From the NCBI RefSeq assembly GCF_030403435.1, contig NZ_JAUEPH010000003.1, forward strand, positions 124,001 through 188,000: DNA of 64,000 bases, read 5' to 3'. The position numbers and the translations under genes are program-made. Positions 34,057 through 42,493 of the stretch are shown piece after piece. Below the pieces are notes generated by a model. The model worked only from the letters and a program-made list of their open reading frames with translations. It had not been told where the DNA came from and searched no databases. Origin of the DNA: Algoriphagus sediminis (GTDB lineage: Bacteria; Bacteroidota; Bacteroidia; Cytophagales; Cyclobacteriaceae). The first letter of the stretch is position 1; each line of letters starts with the position of its first letter.

Positions 34057-35118
34057 TTATTCGATGGGCTTTTTCTTTTTGAAGAAAACCTGGCGTATCC
34101 ATCTAGGTAGAAAAATCGCGCCAAGAATCAAATATGGGTAATAGGAAAAGAGCCTCCATAGGATACTCGTCACGAATGTGTATCCATCCAAGAATTGAGT
34201 GAAAAACTGTGAAAAGAAGAATTCGGCGGTACCACTGCTTCCTGGTGTTGGGGAAATCATCATCACGATCCACATGATCACTTGCCTTGCAAATACAATC
34301 AAATGACTATCTAAACTCAAGGTGACAAATGCAGAAATCAAGGCATTGAGCATGAGATAACGTGAGCTCCAGATAAATATGGTAGCGAGAATCACAGGAA
34401 GCCAGTATTTGTAGTTTTTATCGGATAGCTCCTCAGATGCATCAATGATCTGATCTCCATACTCACCAGCATCGTGTTTCCATTTTCGAAGAAATCGGAT
34501 GGAAAAAATCTTGATAAGGATCCATTTAAACACTCTTGGTCGATAAAATAATGCCGCAGCCATAATCATACTGTAAAGGGCATAAAGGGCATAACTCACC
34601 CAGAAAATAGCTTCCAAACCATTTTGGAACTGGTTTTTAATCGCTTCGCTTTCAGGAAAAATATTCCCTTTGGCCAAAACCAAAATAATTGGGGCTCCTA
34701 TAACAAAGAACAGGTTATCTAAAATGGCAGTCACCATCACATAGGCGATGGCTCTTCCAAGCTTGATCCCTTCCTTGTTCAAGATAAAAATCGCCACAGC
34801 TGTCCCACCAACTATAGAAGGGGTAACTGCGGAGGCAAACTCCCAGAGAATGATGACATAAATGGCCCGAACCCAGGTTAGTTCTTGATTGGTGATAGCC
34901 CGAATTCTGTAGACATAACCAATATCCCTGAAAAGAATAAGAACGATTGCCAGAAAAATAAATGGCAAGGATGCATCAAAAACCACTTTGAGGTTATCTG
35001 AGGTTACATCCGGATCGAAATAGAACATTGCGAAGACAATGCCCAGTCCAATAAGTACCGGAACCCAAACCTTATTTGGATTAAGGGTCTTAAAAATTTC
35101 TTTATTGTCTAGCTTCAT
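34057..35118 (-). CDS. Flippase-like (UPF0104/LPG_synthase_TM) membrane protein
   Basis: 353 residues with about eight transmembrane helices. The family pattern is visible in WEFASAVTPSIVGGTAVAIFILNKEG and later in ISPTPGSSGTAEFFF. Relatives are the membrane part of lysylphosphatidylglycerol synthase (MprF flippase half) and YbhN-like proteins, so a lipid-translocation role is inferred. It lies between scpA (three bases upstream) and murF-alr (three bases downstream), an apparent operon. Confidence 0.85.
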   Translation of the reverse strand: MKLDNKEIFKTLNPNKVWVPVLIGLGIVFAMFYFDPDVTSDNLKVVFDASLPFIFLAIVLILFRDIGYVYRIRAITNQELTWVRAIYVIILWEFASAVTPSIVGGTAVAIFILNKEGIKLGRAIAYVMVTAILDNLFFVIGAPIILVLAKGNIFPESEAIKNQFQNGLEAIFWVSYALYALYSMIMAAALFYRPRVFKWILIKIFSIRFLRKWKHDAGEYGDQIIDASEELSDKNYKYWLPVILATIFIWSSRYLMLNALISAFVTLSLDSHLIVFARQVIMWIVMMISPTPGSSGTAEFFFSQFFTQFLDGYTFVTSILWRLFSYYPYLILGAIFLPRWIRQVFFKKKKPIE

Positions 35119-35121
35119 TCC

Positions 35122-35871
35122 CTATGCAGCCTCTACCGGCTCTGTGTGTTCGACCCAAAAATTATTGAATCCTTCACCGATGACGATGGTAACTTTTGAA
35201 AGTTGCAATAGTTCTAAAATGGCCAGAAATGTATAGATCACGAAGATCTTATCGGCTTTGTATTCGATGAAATAAGAAAATGGCATTTTCTTTTTCAGGC
35301 TTACTTTTTCTAATACGAAGTCCTTTTGCTGCTCAATCGTATATGGGTATTGAATTACCGTATGCTTGGTTTCTTCCTCCCTTGCCGCGAGTTGAGCCAT
35401 CTTTTTTTGAAAGACCTTAAGAAGTTTATATAAGTCCAGGTGTTGCATTTCAGCATCCACATTTTCCCCTGAAGACAGAGAGTAAAACTCCTCTAAAACA
35501 TTCCCTCTTTTCTCCTTATGAAGTTGATCATACTCCATTTGAGAAAGCTCCTCAATTACAGACTTATATTTTTTGTACTCAAGCAAATTCCTAATCAGCT
35601 CTTCTCTGGGATCTATTTCCTCTCCCTCTTCGTTCAGCTCTGGCCGAGGCAAAAGCATCCTTGACTTTATCTTCATCAAAGTTGCCGCGAAAAGGATAAA
35701 TTCACTCGCCACTTCAATTTCCATTTTCTCCAAATGGTGAAGATAGTCGAGAAAATCCTGGGTGATCTTGAAAATAGGAATGTCGTAAATATCCAATTCG
35801 TCTCGCTCTATAAAAAAAAGCATCAAATCGAATGGACCTTCGAAAAGGGGTAATTTGATTTCGAAACTCAA
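35122..35871 (-). CDS. scpA: Segregation and condensation protein A
   Basis: Kleisin subunit of the SMC-ScpA-ScpB condensin, bridging the SMC heads during chromosome organisation. 249 residues with the diagnostic N-terminus MSFEIKLPLFEGPFDLML and FIERDELDIYDIPI, a charged helical middle and a winged-helix C-terminus. The start is TTG: an in-frame TAA lies 15 bases upstream with no ATG between, and the TTG gives the family-standard N-terminus. First gene of the apparent scpA-flippase-murF/alr-channel unit. Confidence 0.94.
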   Translation of the reverse strand: MSFEIKLPLFEGPFDLMLFFIERDELDIYDIPIFKITQDFLDYLHHLEKMEIEVASEFILFAATLMKIKSRMLLPRPELNEEGEEIDPREELIRNLLEYKKYKSVIEELSQMEYDQLHKEKRGNVLEEFYSLSSGENVDAEMQHLDLYKLLKVFQKKMAQLAAREEETKHTVIQYPYTIEQQKDFVLEKVSLKKKMPFSYFIEYKADKIFVIYTFLAILELLQLSKVTIVIGEGFNNFWVEHTEPVEAA

Positions 35872-36048
35872 AGGATATTTAAATTAATGGTTAATTTTGC
35901 TGTTTAAAATCAAAGATATTCAAATAAGGCTAATTAACAGGAAAGAGCCCGCAGAAAGTAAAGGATTGAACCTGCTTGATTTTAATCCGATGGAAAACAA
36001 TGCTGTTCTAAAAAGGTTATCCTTTGTATCCCAACTACGACTTAAAAA

Positions 36049-37962
36049 ATGCTAATCGAACCAGGAAAATTATTAGCCCAAATCAATAGCCCTGCAGACC
36101 TAAAGAAGTTTCCCAAGGACAAACTGGTACAAATATGTGATGAACTACGTCAGTTTATCATCGACAATGTCTCTGTTTATGGCGGTCACTTCGGTGCAAG
36201 CCTGGGAGTTGTAGAACTTACTGTAGCTTTGCACTATGTGCTTAATACCCCTGAAGATCAACTCGTATGGGATGTAGGTCATCAGGCTTATGGACATAAA
36301 ATTTTAACTGGAAGGCGAGATAAATTTCATACAAATCGGGTCTATGGAGGCCTTTCTGGGTTTCCAAAAAGAAAAGAAAGCGAGTACGATACTTTTGGTG
36401 TTGGGCATTCTAGTACTTCTATTTCTGCTGCTCTTGGAATGGCCGTTGGTTCGAAGTACAAAAATTCAAATATTCAGCACGTTGCTGTCATCGGTGATGG
36501 TGCTATGACGGGTGGAATGGCATTCGAAGGAATGAATCACGCAGGTGTTTCTGATTCAAATATCCTGATCATTCTGAATGACAACTGCATGTCTATAGAC
36601 CCAAATGTGGGAGCTCTTAAGGATTATCTGACGGATATCACCACTTCACACACCTATAACAAGGTAAAGGATGAGGTTTGGAAAATGCTAGGTAAGCTTA
36701 GCAAGTTTGGTACAAGTGCTCAAGAGATCATTTCAAAGGTTGAAGGTGGATTAAAATCAGCATTGCTAAATCAAAGCAACTTATTCGAATCGTTAAACCT
36801 GAGATACTTTGGCCCTGTAGATGGTCATGATGTAAACCACCTGGCAGAAATTCTAAGTGATCTAAAAGATATTCCAGGCCCAAAAATACTTCATTGTATA
36901 ACTATGAAGGGCAAAGGTTTTGAGCCAGCGGAAAATGGAAACCAAACCACATGGCATGCCCCAGGGACCTTTGATAAGGTAACAGGGGAGATTTATAAGA
37001 AAAAACCATCAAAGCCTCAGCCACCAAAATATCAGCAAGTTTTCGGTCATACGATTGTTGAGCTGGCTGAAAAAAACGATAAAATTATGGGGGTAACCCC
37101 AGCCATGCCTTCAGGTTCTTCTCTCAATATTATGATGGAAGCAATGCCTGATCGAGCATTTGATGTGGGAATAGCAGAACAACATGCTGTCACTTTTTCA
37201 GCTGGACTAGCTACACGAGGCCTTGTTCCTTTCTGTAATATCTATTCCACTTTTATGCAGAGAGCCTATGACCAGGTGGTTCATGATGTCTGCCTTCAAA
37301 ACCTCCCTGTAGTATTCTGCCTCGATAGAGCAGGGTTCGCAGGTGCTGATGGCCCCACACACCATGGGGCTTATGACATCGCTTATTTTAGATGTATTCC
37401 AAATTTGGTAGTAGCAGCACCTATGAACGAGGAGGAACTTCGGAATATGATGTATTCTGCTTCCGAGCATGGTGCTCCGTATTCAATCAGATATCCTAGA
37501 GGTCAGGGTGTGATGCCAGAGTGGAGAACACCACTTGAAAAGATTCCTACTGGTCAGGGTAGAGTTGTGAAGGAAGGGGAGGATGTTGCTATCCTTACTC
37601 TTGGTCACATCGGAAACTATGCTGTCGAAGCCTGTGAAACCCTAGCAGAAGAAGGCTTAAATCCAGCTCATTTTGACATGCGATTTGTTAAACCTCTGGA
37701 TTCAGATCTACTTCATGAAGTTTTTGGAAAATTCAAGAAGGTAGTAACTGTAGAAGATGGCTGTTTGATGGGCGGATTCGGATCAGCGGTGACCGAGTGG
37801 ATGATCGATAATGGCTATCAGTCGCAGATCAAGCGACTTGGCATTCCTGATGAGGTCGTGGAACATGGTACGCAACTAGAGCTACATAAGCAATGTGGTT
37901 TTGACCCAGCTGGAATCGCCGATGCGGTTCGAAGTATGGCTGAAGTTTCAACCGCAAAATAA
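36049..37962 (+). CDS. dxs: 1-deoxy-D-xylulose-5-phosphate synthase
   Basis: First step of the MEP isoprenoid pathway: condenses pyruvate and glyceraldehyde 3-phosphate with thiamine diphosphate. 637 residues, full length. The ThDP motif runs from GDGAMTGGMAFEGMNHAG to NDNCMSI; VWDVGHQAYGHKILTGR and the C-terminal half (DVGIAEQHAVTFSAG, DRAGFAGADGPTHHG) are standard. Divergent from scpA across 177 bases, where TATCCTTTG sits about 27 bases before the ATG as a loose -7 box. An alpha/beta hydrolase gene follows 10 bases later. Confidence 0.97.
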   Translation: MLIEPGKLLAQINSPADLKKFPKDKLVQICDELRQFIIDNVSVYGGHFGASLGVVELTVALHYVLNTPEDQLVWDVGHQAYGHKILTGRRDKFHTNRVYGGLSGFPKRKESEYDTFGVGHSSTSISAALGMAVGSKYKNSNIQHVAVIGDGAMTGGMAFEGMNHAGVSDSNILIILNDNCMSIDPNVGALKDYLTDITTSHTYNKVKDEVWKMLGKLSKFGTSAQEIISKVEGGLKSALLNQSNLFESLNLRYFGPVDGHDVNHLAEILSDLKDIPGPKILHCITMKGKGFEPAENGNQTTWHAPGTFDKVTGEIYKKKPSKPQPPKYQQVFGHTIVELAEKNDKIMGVTPAMPSGSSLNIMMEAMPDRAFDVGIAEQHAVTFSAGLATRGLVPFCNIYSTFMQRAYDQVVHDVCLQNLPVVFCLDRAGFAGADGPTHHGAYDIAYFRCIPNLVVAAPMNEEELRNMMYSASEHGAPYSIRYPRGQGVMPEWRTPLEKIPTGQGRVVKEGEDVAILTLGHIGNYAVEACETLAEEGLNPAHFDMRFVKPLDSDLLHEVFGKFKKVVTVEDGCLMGGFGSAVTEWMIDNGYQSQIKRLGIPDEVVEHGTQLELHKQCGFDPAGIADAVRSMAEVSTAK

Positions 37963-37972
37963 TTCTTATCCC

Positions 37973-38743
37973 ATGTCCGAAATTCACTTTTACCAAGAAG
38001 GTGATGGACAGCCTTTAATCCTTATTCACGGATTTTGTGAAACAGGAGAAATGTGGCGTGAATTCAGTGCTGCTCTTGGTTCATCTAATTCAGTATATGC
38101 CATTGACCTGCCCGGGTTTGGAATGAGTCCTTTGGATCGTGACCGAATTACACTGGAGGAAGTTGCCGTCCAAATAGAAGAATGGATGCATGATCAGGAC
38201 ATTAAAAACCCAATCATCATAGGGCATTCTTTGGGAGGATATGTTGCACTAAGTCTTCTGGAACTTTTAGGAAACCACATAAAGGGTATTGGCCTTTTTA
38301 ATTCTACTTCTTTTGCTGATCCTAAGGAAAAAAAAGCGATGAGAAACAGGGCCCTATTGTTTATAGAAAAAAATGGTGTCACAAAATTCGTTGATTCTTT
38401 TGTCCCGCAATTATTCCCTGAAAACAGACGAAAAGAACTGGAGGAAGAAATTCAAGTAGCGGTGAAAGATGCTCATCGCTCTTCTCTAAATGGACTAATG
38501 GCCTTTACCCAAGCAATGCGAGACCGGCCGGACCGTTCCTCCATTTTAGCACATTTTCAAGGTAAAAAATTGATGATAGCGGGCACACAAGATTCGGCTG
38601 TACCCGTTGAGGATAGCCGAAAACAAAAAGAATTGTTTACTCATTACCACGAATTGGAAGGCATGGGTCACATGGGAATGATAGAAGAAAAAGAGAAGAC
38701 TCTTAATCTTTTGCAAAGCTTTCTAAAAGCTTGTGAAGCTTAA
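37973..38743 (+). CDS. Alpha/beta hydrolase
   Basis: 256 residues of the classic lid-containing fold: oxyanion motif LIHGFCETGEMW, nucleophile elbow GHSLGGYVAL, an acid in AGTQDSAVPV, and the His in GMGHMGM near the C-terminus. Substrate not predictable. A longer frame begins inside dxs, but MSEIHFYQEGDG is the natural start, 10 bases after dxs, implying co-transcription. It converges on the GAF-protein gene, the two TAA stops sharing TTAA. Confidence 0.88.
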   Translation: MSEIHFYQEGDGQPLILIHGFCETGEMWREFSAALGSSNSVYAIDLPGFGMSPLDRDRITLEEVAVQIEEWMHDQDIKNPIIIGHSLGGYVALSLLELLGNHIKGIGLFNSTSFADPKEKKAMRNRALLFIEKNGVTKFVDSFVPQLFPENRRKELEEEIQVAVKDAHRSSLNGLMAFTQAMRDRPDRSSILAHFQGKKLMIAGTQDSAVPVEDSRKQKELFTHYHELEGMGHMGMIEEKEKTLNLLQSFLKACEA

Positions 38744-39222
38744 AGCGTTTTGGAAAGAATCTCCATTAGCTCCTCTAGGTACTTTCTATCCGTGTCGTCA
38801 AAAGAGGCTAGCTGATCACTATCCACATCCAGAACGCCAAATACAACTCCATCCTTCATAACCGGAACCACTATTTCAGACTTGGAGGCTGAGCTACAGG
38901 CAATGTGGCCAGGAAAAGCATCCACATCATCCACAATCAAAGTTTCTGCCCTTTGCCAGGAAGTTCCACAAACTCCCTTACCCATCTGAATTCGTGTGCA
39001 GGCAATAGGCCCTTGAAATGGCCCCAGGACAAGTTGCTCTTCTTTAACCAAATAAAACCCAACCCAAAAGAACCCTAGTGCTTCTTTCAGACAGGCCGAA
39101 ATATTGGCCAAGTTCGCATAGAGATCAGATTCTGATGAAATCAGCGCCTCCACCTGAGGCAATAAAGCCTCATAAATTTCAGCTTTGGTTCCTGTTTCTG
39201 GTAGGTATAGGTTCTCAGACAC
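38740..39222 (-). CDS. Free methionine-(R)-sulfoxide reductase (GAF domain)
   Basis: 160 residues, a single GAF domain. It has Cys75, Cys85 and Cys109; the spacings of 10 and 24 equal those of the three catalytic cysteines in E. coli fRMsr (84, 94, 118), which strongly supports reduction of free Met-R-sulfoxide. Nearby FFWVGFYLV, GPFQGPIACTRI and FGVLDVDS fit the family. Translationally coupled to ribD (eight-base overlap). Cytoplasmic antioxidant role inferred. Confidence 0.92.
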   Translation of the reverse strand: MSENLYLPETGTKAEIYEALLPQVEALISSESDLYANLANISACLKEALGFFWVGFYLVKEEQLVLGPFQGPIACTRIQMGKGVCGTSWQRAETLIVDDVDAFPGHIACSSASKSEIVVPVMKDGVVFGVLDVDSDQLASFDDTDRKYLEELMEILSKTL

Positions 39223-40240
39223 GGTAGTAAATCTTTAAAGAGTCATCACCAACTTGAATTTCCTGCGATACAGGGAAATCAAATTTTGGCGCAGAAATTC
39301 CACTTTCAAATCGGGCTTGGCTGGTAAACACCCGTGCCTCATCCCAAAGTTCAGTTTCTATAAATTTATTCAATAAATATGTTCCCCCTTCCACAATCAA
39401 GCTTTGAATCTTTCGTGAATTTAAATCGCTGAGAACATCACCTAACTCAAAGCCATCATTAAGCTTTACATATTCCATATTTCCTCCTCTTTCAGCCTTT
39501 ATGGTATTGAAACAAATCGTTGGTACCGATCCATCGAATAGAGAAAGAGAGGGGTCTAACTCAAGGTTTGAATCAATCACAAGACGAATTGGATTGGTTC
39601 CTTTCCAGTCACGAACATTCAATCTTGGGTTATCATATTTCGCAGTATTCTTCCCAACCAAAATCGAGTCTTCATCCGAACGCCATTTATGCACCAATTG
39701 TCGGCTTTGGGAGCCACTGATCCATTTGGAAGAATAGTCAGTTCTCGCAACAAACCCATCTAATGTTTGAGCCCATTTTAAAATCACATAGGGCCTTTTT
39801 TTCTCAATTTGGGTGAAAAATCTTCGGTTCTGATATCGTGCTTCCTTTTCCAAAACACCTGCTTTGACTTCAATTCCCGCATTTTCGAGAATGGCAATTC
39901 CCCTTCCTCCAACCAAGGGATTGGAATCAACTGTGGCAATTACTACTCTTTTGACACCCTTTTCGACCAGCAGATTTGCACAGGGTGGAGTCCTTCCGAA
40001 ATGAGAGCAAGGTTCTAAGGTGACATAGACAGTGGCATCTGAAAGTAGATCTGTCTCGGAAACAGAATGAATAGCATTCACTTCCGCATGAGCCTCTCCA
40101 TATTTTTTATGATAGCCTTCTCCAATAATCTTATCCTCATGAACGATCACGCAGCCGACCATTGGGTTTGGTGAAACCGCCCCTTTTCCTAGCTCGGCAA
40201 GTTGCAATGCACGAAGCATATACTTGTTATCCTTGGTCAT
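39215..40240 (-). CDS. ribD: Bifunctional riboflavin biosynthesis deaminase/reductase RibD
   Basis: Catalyses two successive riboflavin steps: deamination of the pyrimidine ring and reduction of the ribosyl side chain. 341 residues: N-terminal cytidine-deaminase-like domain with zinc motifs HAEVNAI and PCSHFGRTPPC, C-terminal reductase domain with LKWAQTLDGFVA, VGKNTAKYDNPRL and SLIVEGGTYLLN. Its start overlaps the DUF4382 gene stop by four bases. No other rib gene in the window. Confidence 0.96.
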   Translation of the reverse strand: MTKDNKYMLRALQLAELGKGAVSPNPMVGCVIVHEDKIIGEGYHKKYGEAHAEVNAIHSVSETDLLSDATVYVTLEPCSHFGRTPPCANLLVEKGVKRVVIATVDSNPLVGGRGIAILENAGIEVKAGVLEKEARYQNRRFFTQIEKKRPYVILKWAQTLDGFVARTDYSSKWISGSQSRQLVHKWRSDEDSILVGKNTAKYDNPRLNVRDWKGTNPIRLVIDSNLELDPSLSLFDGSVPTICFNTIKAERGGNMEYVKLNDGFELGDVLSDLNSRKIQSLIVEGGTYLLNKFIETELWDEARVFTSQARFESGISAPKFDFPVSQEIQVGDDSLKIYYRV

Positions 40241-41040
40241 TCTTCTTTAGGCTCTAAAACGATATCACCTACCTCAGTTTGCTGGTTTGATAGGACAGGA
40301 ATATCCTTAAGTATTGACCCTTCATATAGAGAATCCTTAGGATCCACGTATAAGTCAAAAGTTCCTTCTGGAAGCCTAAAGAGAAAAACTCCTGAGCTAT
40401 TTGTTTGCGTGGAGATAGAGTCTGAACCCACAATGGCATATACCGCAGGCCTAAGTCCTGTAGGCTGAATTCTTCCCTCAATTTCTCCAGAACCTAGTCC
40501 GGGGATTGCACTGACCTCTGGGCTGAGGAAAAAAATAAAGGGATCTTCCGAAAGCAGATTGATAGACCTCTCCAAATCAAAATCCAGAATGACGTCATAG
40601 GCAACCCCGAATTCAAGATCTTGATTAAACTCAAGTGGAATGACTTCCATGTCTGCGCTTTCTAATGGCAAAGGATACTGCCTATCATTTTCCCATAGGG
40701 AATGATTGTTTCCCAAAATCATCCGTATTCCTTCAATGTTTCCCACCGGGAGTTCTCCCCTTGCCAATAGCAAGGCCTCTCCAGCTACCAATGCGCTTAC
40801 TTCGATTTCCTTTTCTCCTGGTTTATATTCAAGAAAAAAGGTTTCCAAGCTCGCTTCCCTTGCTTGAACTCTTACATCTACCTCCACTCCCAAAATGCTC
40901 ACAAAAACTGAATCCCAGGTAGCAGGGGCATCCACCAAAATAACATTTAACAAGGCTTTTTGATCAGAGCTTGGGTCCTCACAGGAATAAGCCAAAAGTA
41001 AGATTACTGAAAGAAAAAGTGCGTAAATGAGTTTTCTCAA
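40237..41040 (-). CDS. DUF4382 lipoprotein
   Basis: 267 residues with a lipoprotein signal peptide (lipobox LAYSC, Cys20), then a DUF4382 domain: LLNVILVDAPATWDSVFVSILGVEV and IRMILGNNHSLW. A later segment (SGEIEGRIQPTGLRPAVYAI) looks like a carboxypeptidase-regulatory-like or prealbumin-type beta domain. Function unknown; probably surface or periplasmic. The start is TTG with no in-frame ATG nearby. First gene of the unit with ribD and the sulfoxide reductase, a mix without an evident common pathway. Confidence 0.82.
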   Translation of the reverse strand: MRKLIYALFLSVILLLAYSCEDPSSDQKALLNVILVDAPATWDSVFVSILGVEVDVRVQAREASLETFFLEYKPGEKEIEVSALVAGEALLLARGELPVGNIEGIRMILGNNHSLWENDRQYPLPLESADMEVIPLEFNQDLEFGVAYDVILDFDLERSINLLSEDPFIFFLSPEVSAIPGLGSGEIEGRIQPTGLRPAVYAIVGSDSISTQTNSSGVFLFRLPEGTFDLYVDPKDSLYEGSILKDIPVLSNQQTEVGDIVLEPKEE

Positions 41041-41135
41041 GGGAAGTTCGGATGTGTCCTCACAAAAATACGGTTTTTCCTTACCCTAAGATTATAAAAA
41101 GCGAGTTTAAGTCTTTTCCTTCGTTTGGAAGCAGC

Positions 41136-41143
41136 TATTTTTG
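41136..41143 (+). promoter_or_regulatory. Bacteroidota -7 box of the dGTPase gene, near-leaderless
   Basis: TATTTTTG matches TAnnTTTG exactly and is followed by GGC and ATG, so the start codon begins four bases after the box. Same arrangement as gpmI and nadC. No convincing -33 element was seen. Confidence 0.45.
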
Positions 41144-41146
41144 GGC

Positions 41147-42493
41147 ATGATGAAATGGGAAAAGCTTTTGAACCGGGGAAGGTTTGGTGATTTGGCTTCA
41201 AAATCAACCAATAATAGTAGTAGGAGTGAATTTGAAGTTGATTATGATCGAATCATTTTCTCTTCTCCCTTCAGGAACCTTCAGGACAAAACACAAGTGT
41301 TTCCACTACCTGATAATGCCTTTGTCCACACGCGCCTTACCCATAGTCTCGAGGTTTCATCTGTAGGGCGTTCACTTGGAAAAGAAGCCGGCTATTACCT
41401 CCTGGAAAAGTACCCAAAACTTAGCGAAGCTGGAATCTCAGCTTACGAAATAGGTGCGATTGTAGCGGCAGCGGCCTTAACTCATGACATTGGAAACCCT
41501 CCTTTTGGACATGCAGGAGAGGAGGCCATTTCGGATTTTTTCAGGCATCATGAATCAGGTCAGATCTGGCAAAATCATCTTCGAGAAGACCAGTGGACTG
41601 ACTTGTGTAACTTCGAAGGGAATGCACAGGGGTTTCGCATGTTGGTTTCCAAAGAAAATGGATTGAAGCTCACTTATGTCACTTTAGCGGCCTTCACCAA
41701 ATACCCCAGACCAAGCGATATTCCACATCGCGATGTGGCGCGTAAAAGCCAAAAGAAATTTGGGTTTTTTATCAACCAGTTTGCTGATTTTGAGCGTTTG
41801 GCAAATTTCCTTGGAATAGAAAAAAACAGTCCCGATTGTTGGTGTAGACATCCTTTGGCCTTTTTGGTGGAAGCTGCAGATGACATTTGTTACAGCATCA
41901 TCGATCTGGAAGATGGCTGTACCACCGGTTTGGTTAGTTTTGAAGAAACGGTAGAACTTCTCGCTCCAATTCTAAAAGATCGTTTTGATCCAGAAAAGCT
42001 GAAAGGCCGAAGCATGACACAAAATCTAGGGGCTTTGAGGGCTTTGGCCATAGGCCAACTGATAGAAGAATGTGTAGTGGCTTTCATCACAAATGAAGAA
42101 GGAATGCTCAAGGGGATTTTTGATAAAGCTTTGACCGATGTCATTCCTTCAGCGAAGGCCCTGGAAAAAATAACGGAAGTTTCCATCCGGAAAATCTACC
42201 GAAGCCAGGTAGTTCTAGAAAAAGAGGCCGCTGGTTTCCAGGTATTGGAAGGCCTTCTCGCAGTTTTTTCATCCTCTATCTATAATAAATGTTATAGGCC
42301 AGAACAGTTTTCCGGAAAGGATAAGAGTATTTTAAGGCTGCTTCCGGAAGACTTTCCGCTCAATGGCTGGGGTGAGGAAGTAAATCCTTATGGCCTTATC
42401 CGGGCACTGGTCGATTACATTAGTGGAATGACTGATAAATATGCTCTTTCCCTATATCGAAGGGTCAACGGGATTTCCTTCCCTGGAAATTAA
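41147..42493 (+). CDS. dGTP triphosphohydrolase-like HD-domain protein
   Basis: Hydrolyses dGTP (or other dNTPs) to nucleoside and triphosphate, adjusting dNTP pools. 448 residues with an HD metal site: RLTHSLEV, THDIGNPPFGHAGE and DDICYSIIDLEDG, plus FRNLQDKTQVFPL near the N-terminus, typical of the dgt family. Two adjacent ATGs (41147, 41150) are possible; the first fits the promoter spacing. It converges on the membrane hydrolase gene with TTAA shared between the stops. Confidence 0.93.
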   Translation: MMKWEKLLNRGRFGDLASKSTNNSSRSEFEVDYDRIIFSSPFRNLQDKTQVFPLPDNAFVHTRLTHSLEVSSVGRSLGKEAGYYLLEKYPKLSEAGISAYEIGAIVAAAALTHDIGNPPFGHAGEEAISDFFRHHESGQIWQNHLREDQWTDLCNFEGNAQGFRMLVSKENGLKLTYVTLAAFTKYPRPSDIPHRDVARKSQKKFGFFINQFADFERLANFLGIEKNSPDCWCRHPLAFLVEAADDICYSIIDLEDGCTTGLVSFEETVELLAPILKDRFDPEKLKGRSMTQNLGALRALAIGQLIEECVVAFITNEEGMLKGIFDKALTDVIPSAKALEKITEVSIRKIYRSQVVLEKEAAGFQVLEGLLAVFSSSIYNKCYRPEQFSGKDKSILRLLPEDFPLNGWGEEVNPYGLIRALVDYISGMTDKYALSLYRRVNGISFPGN

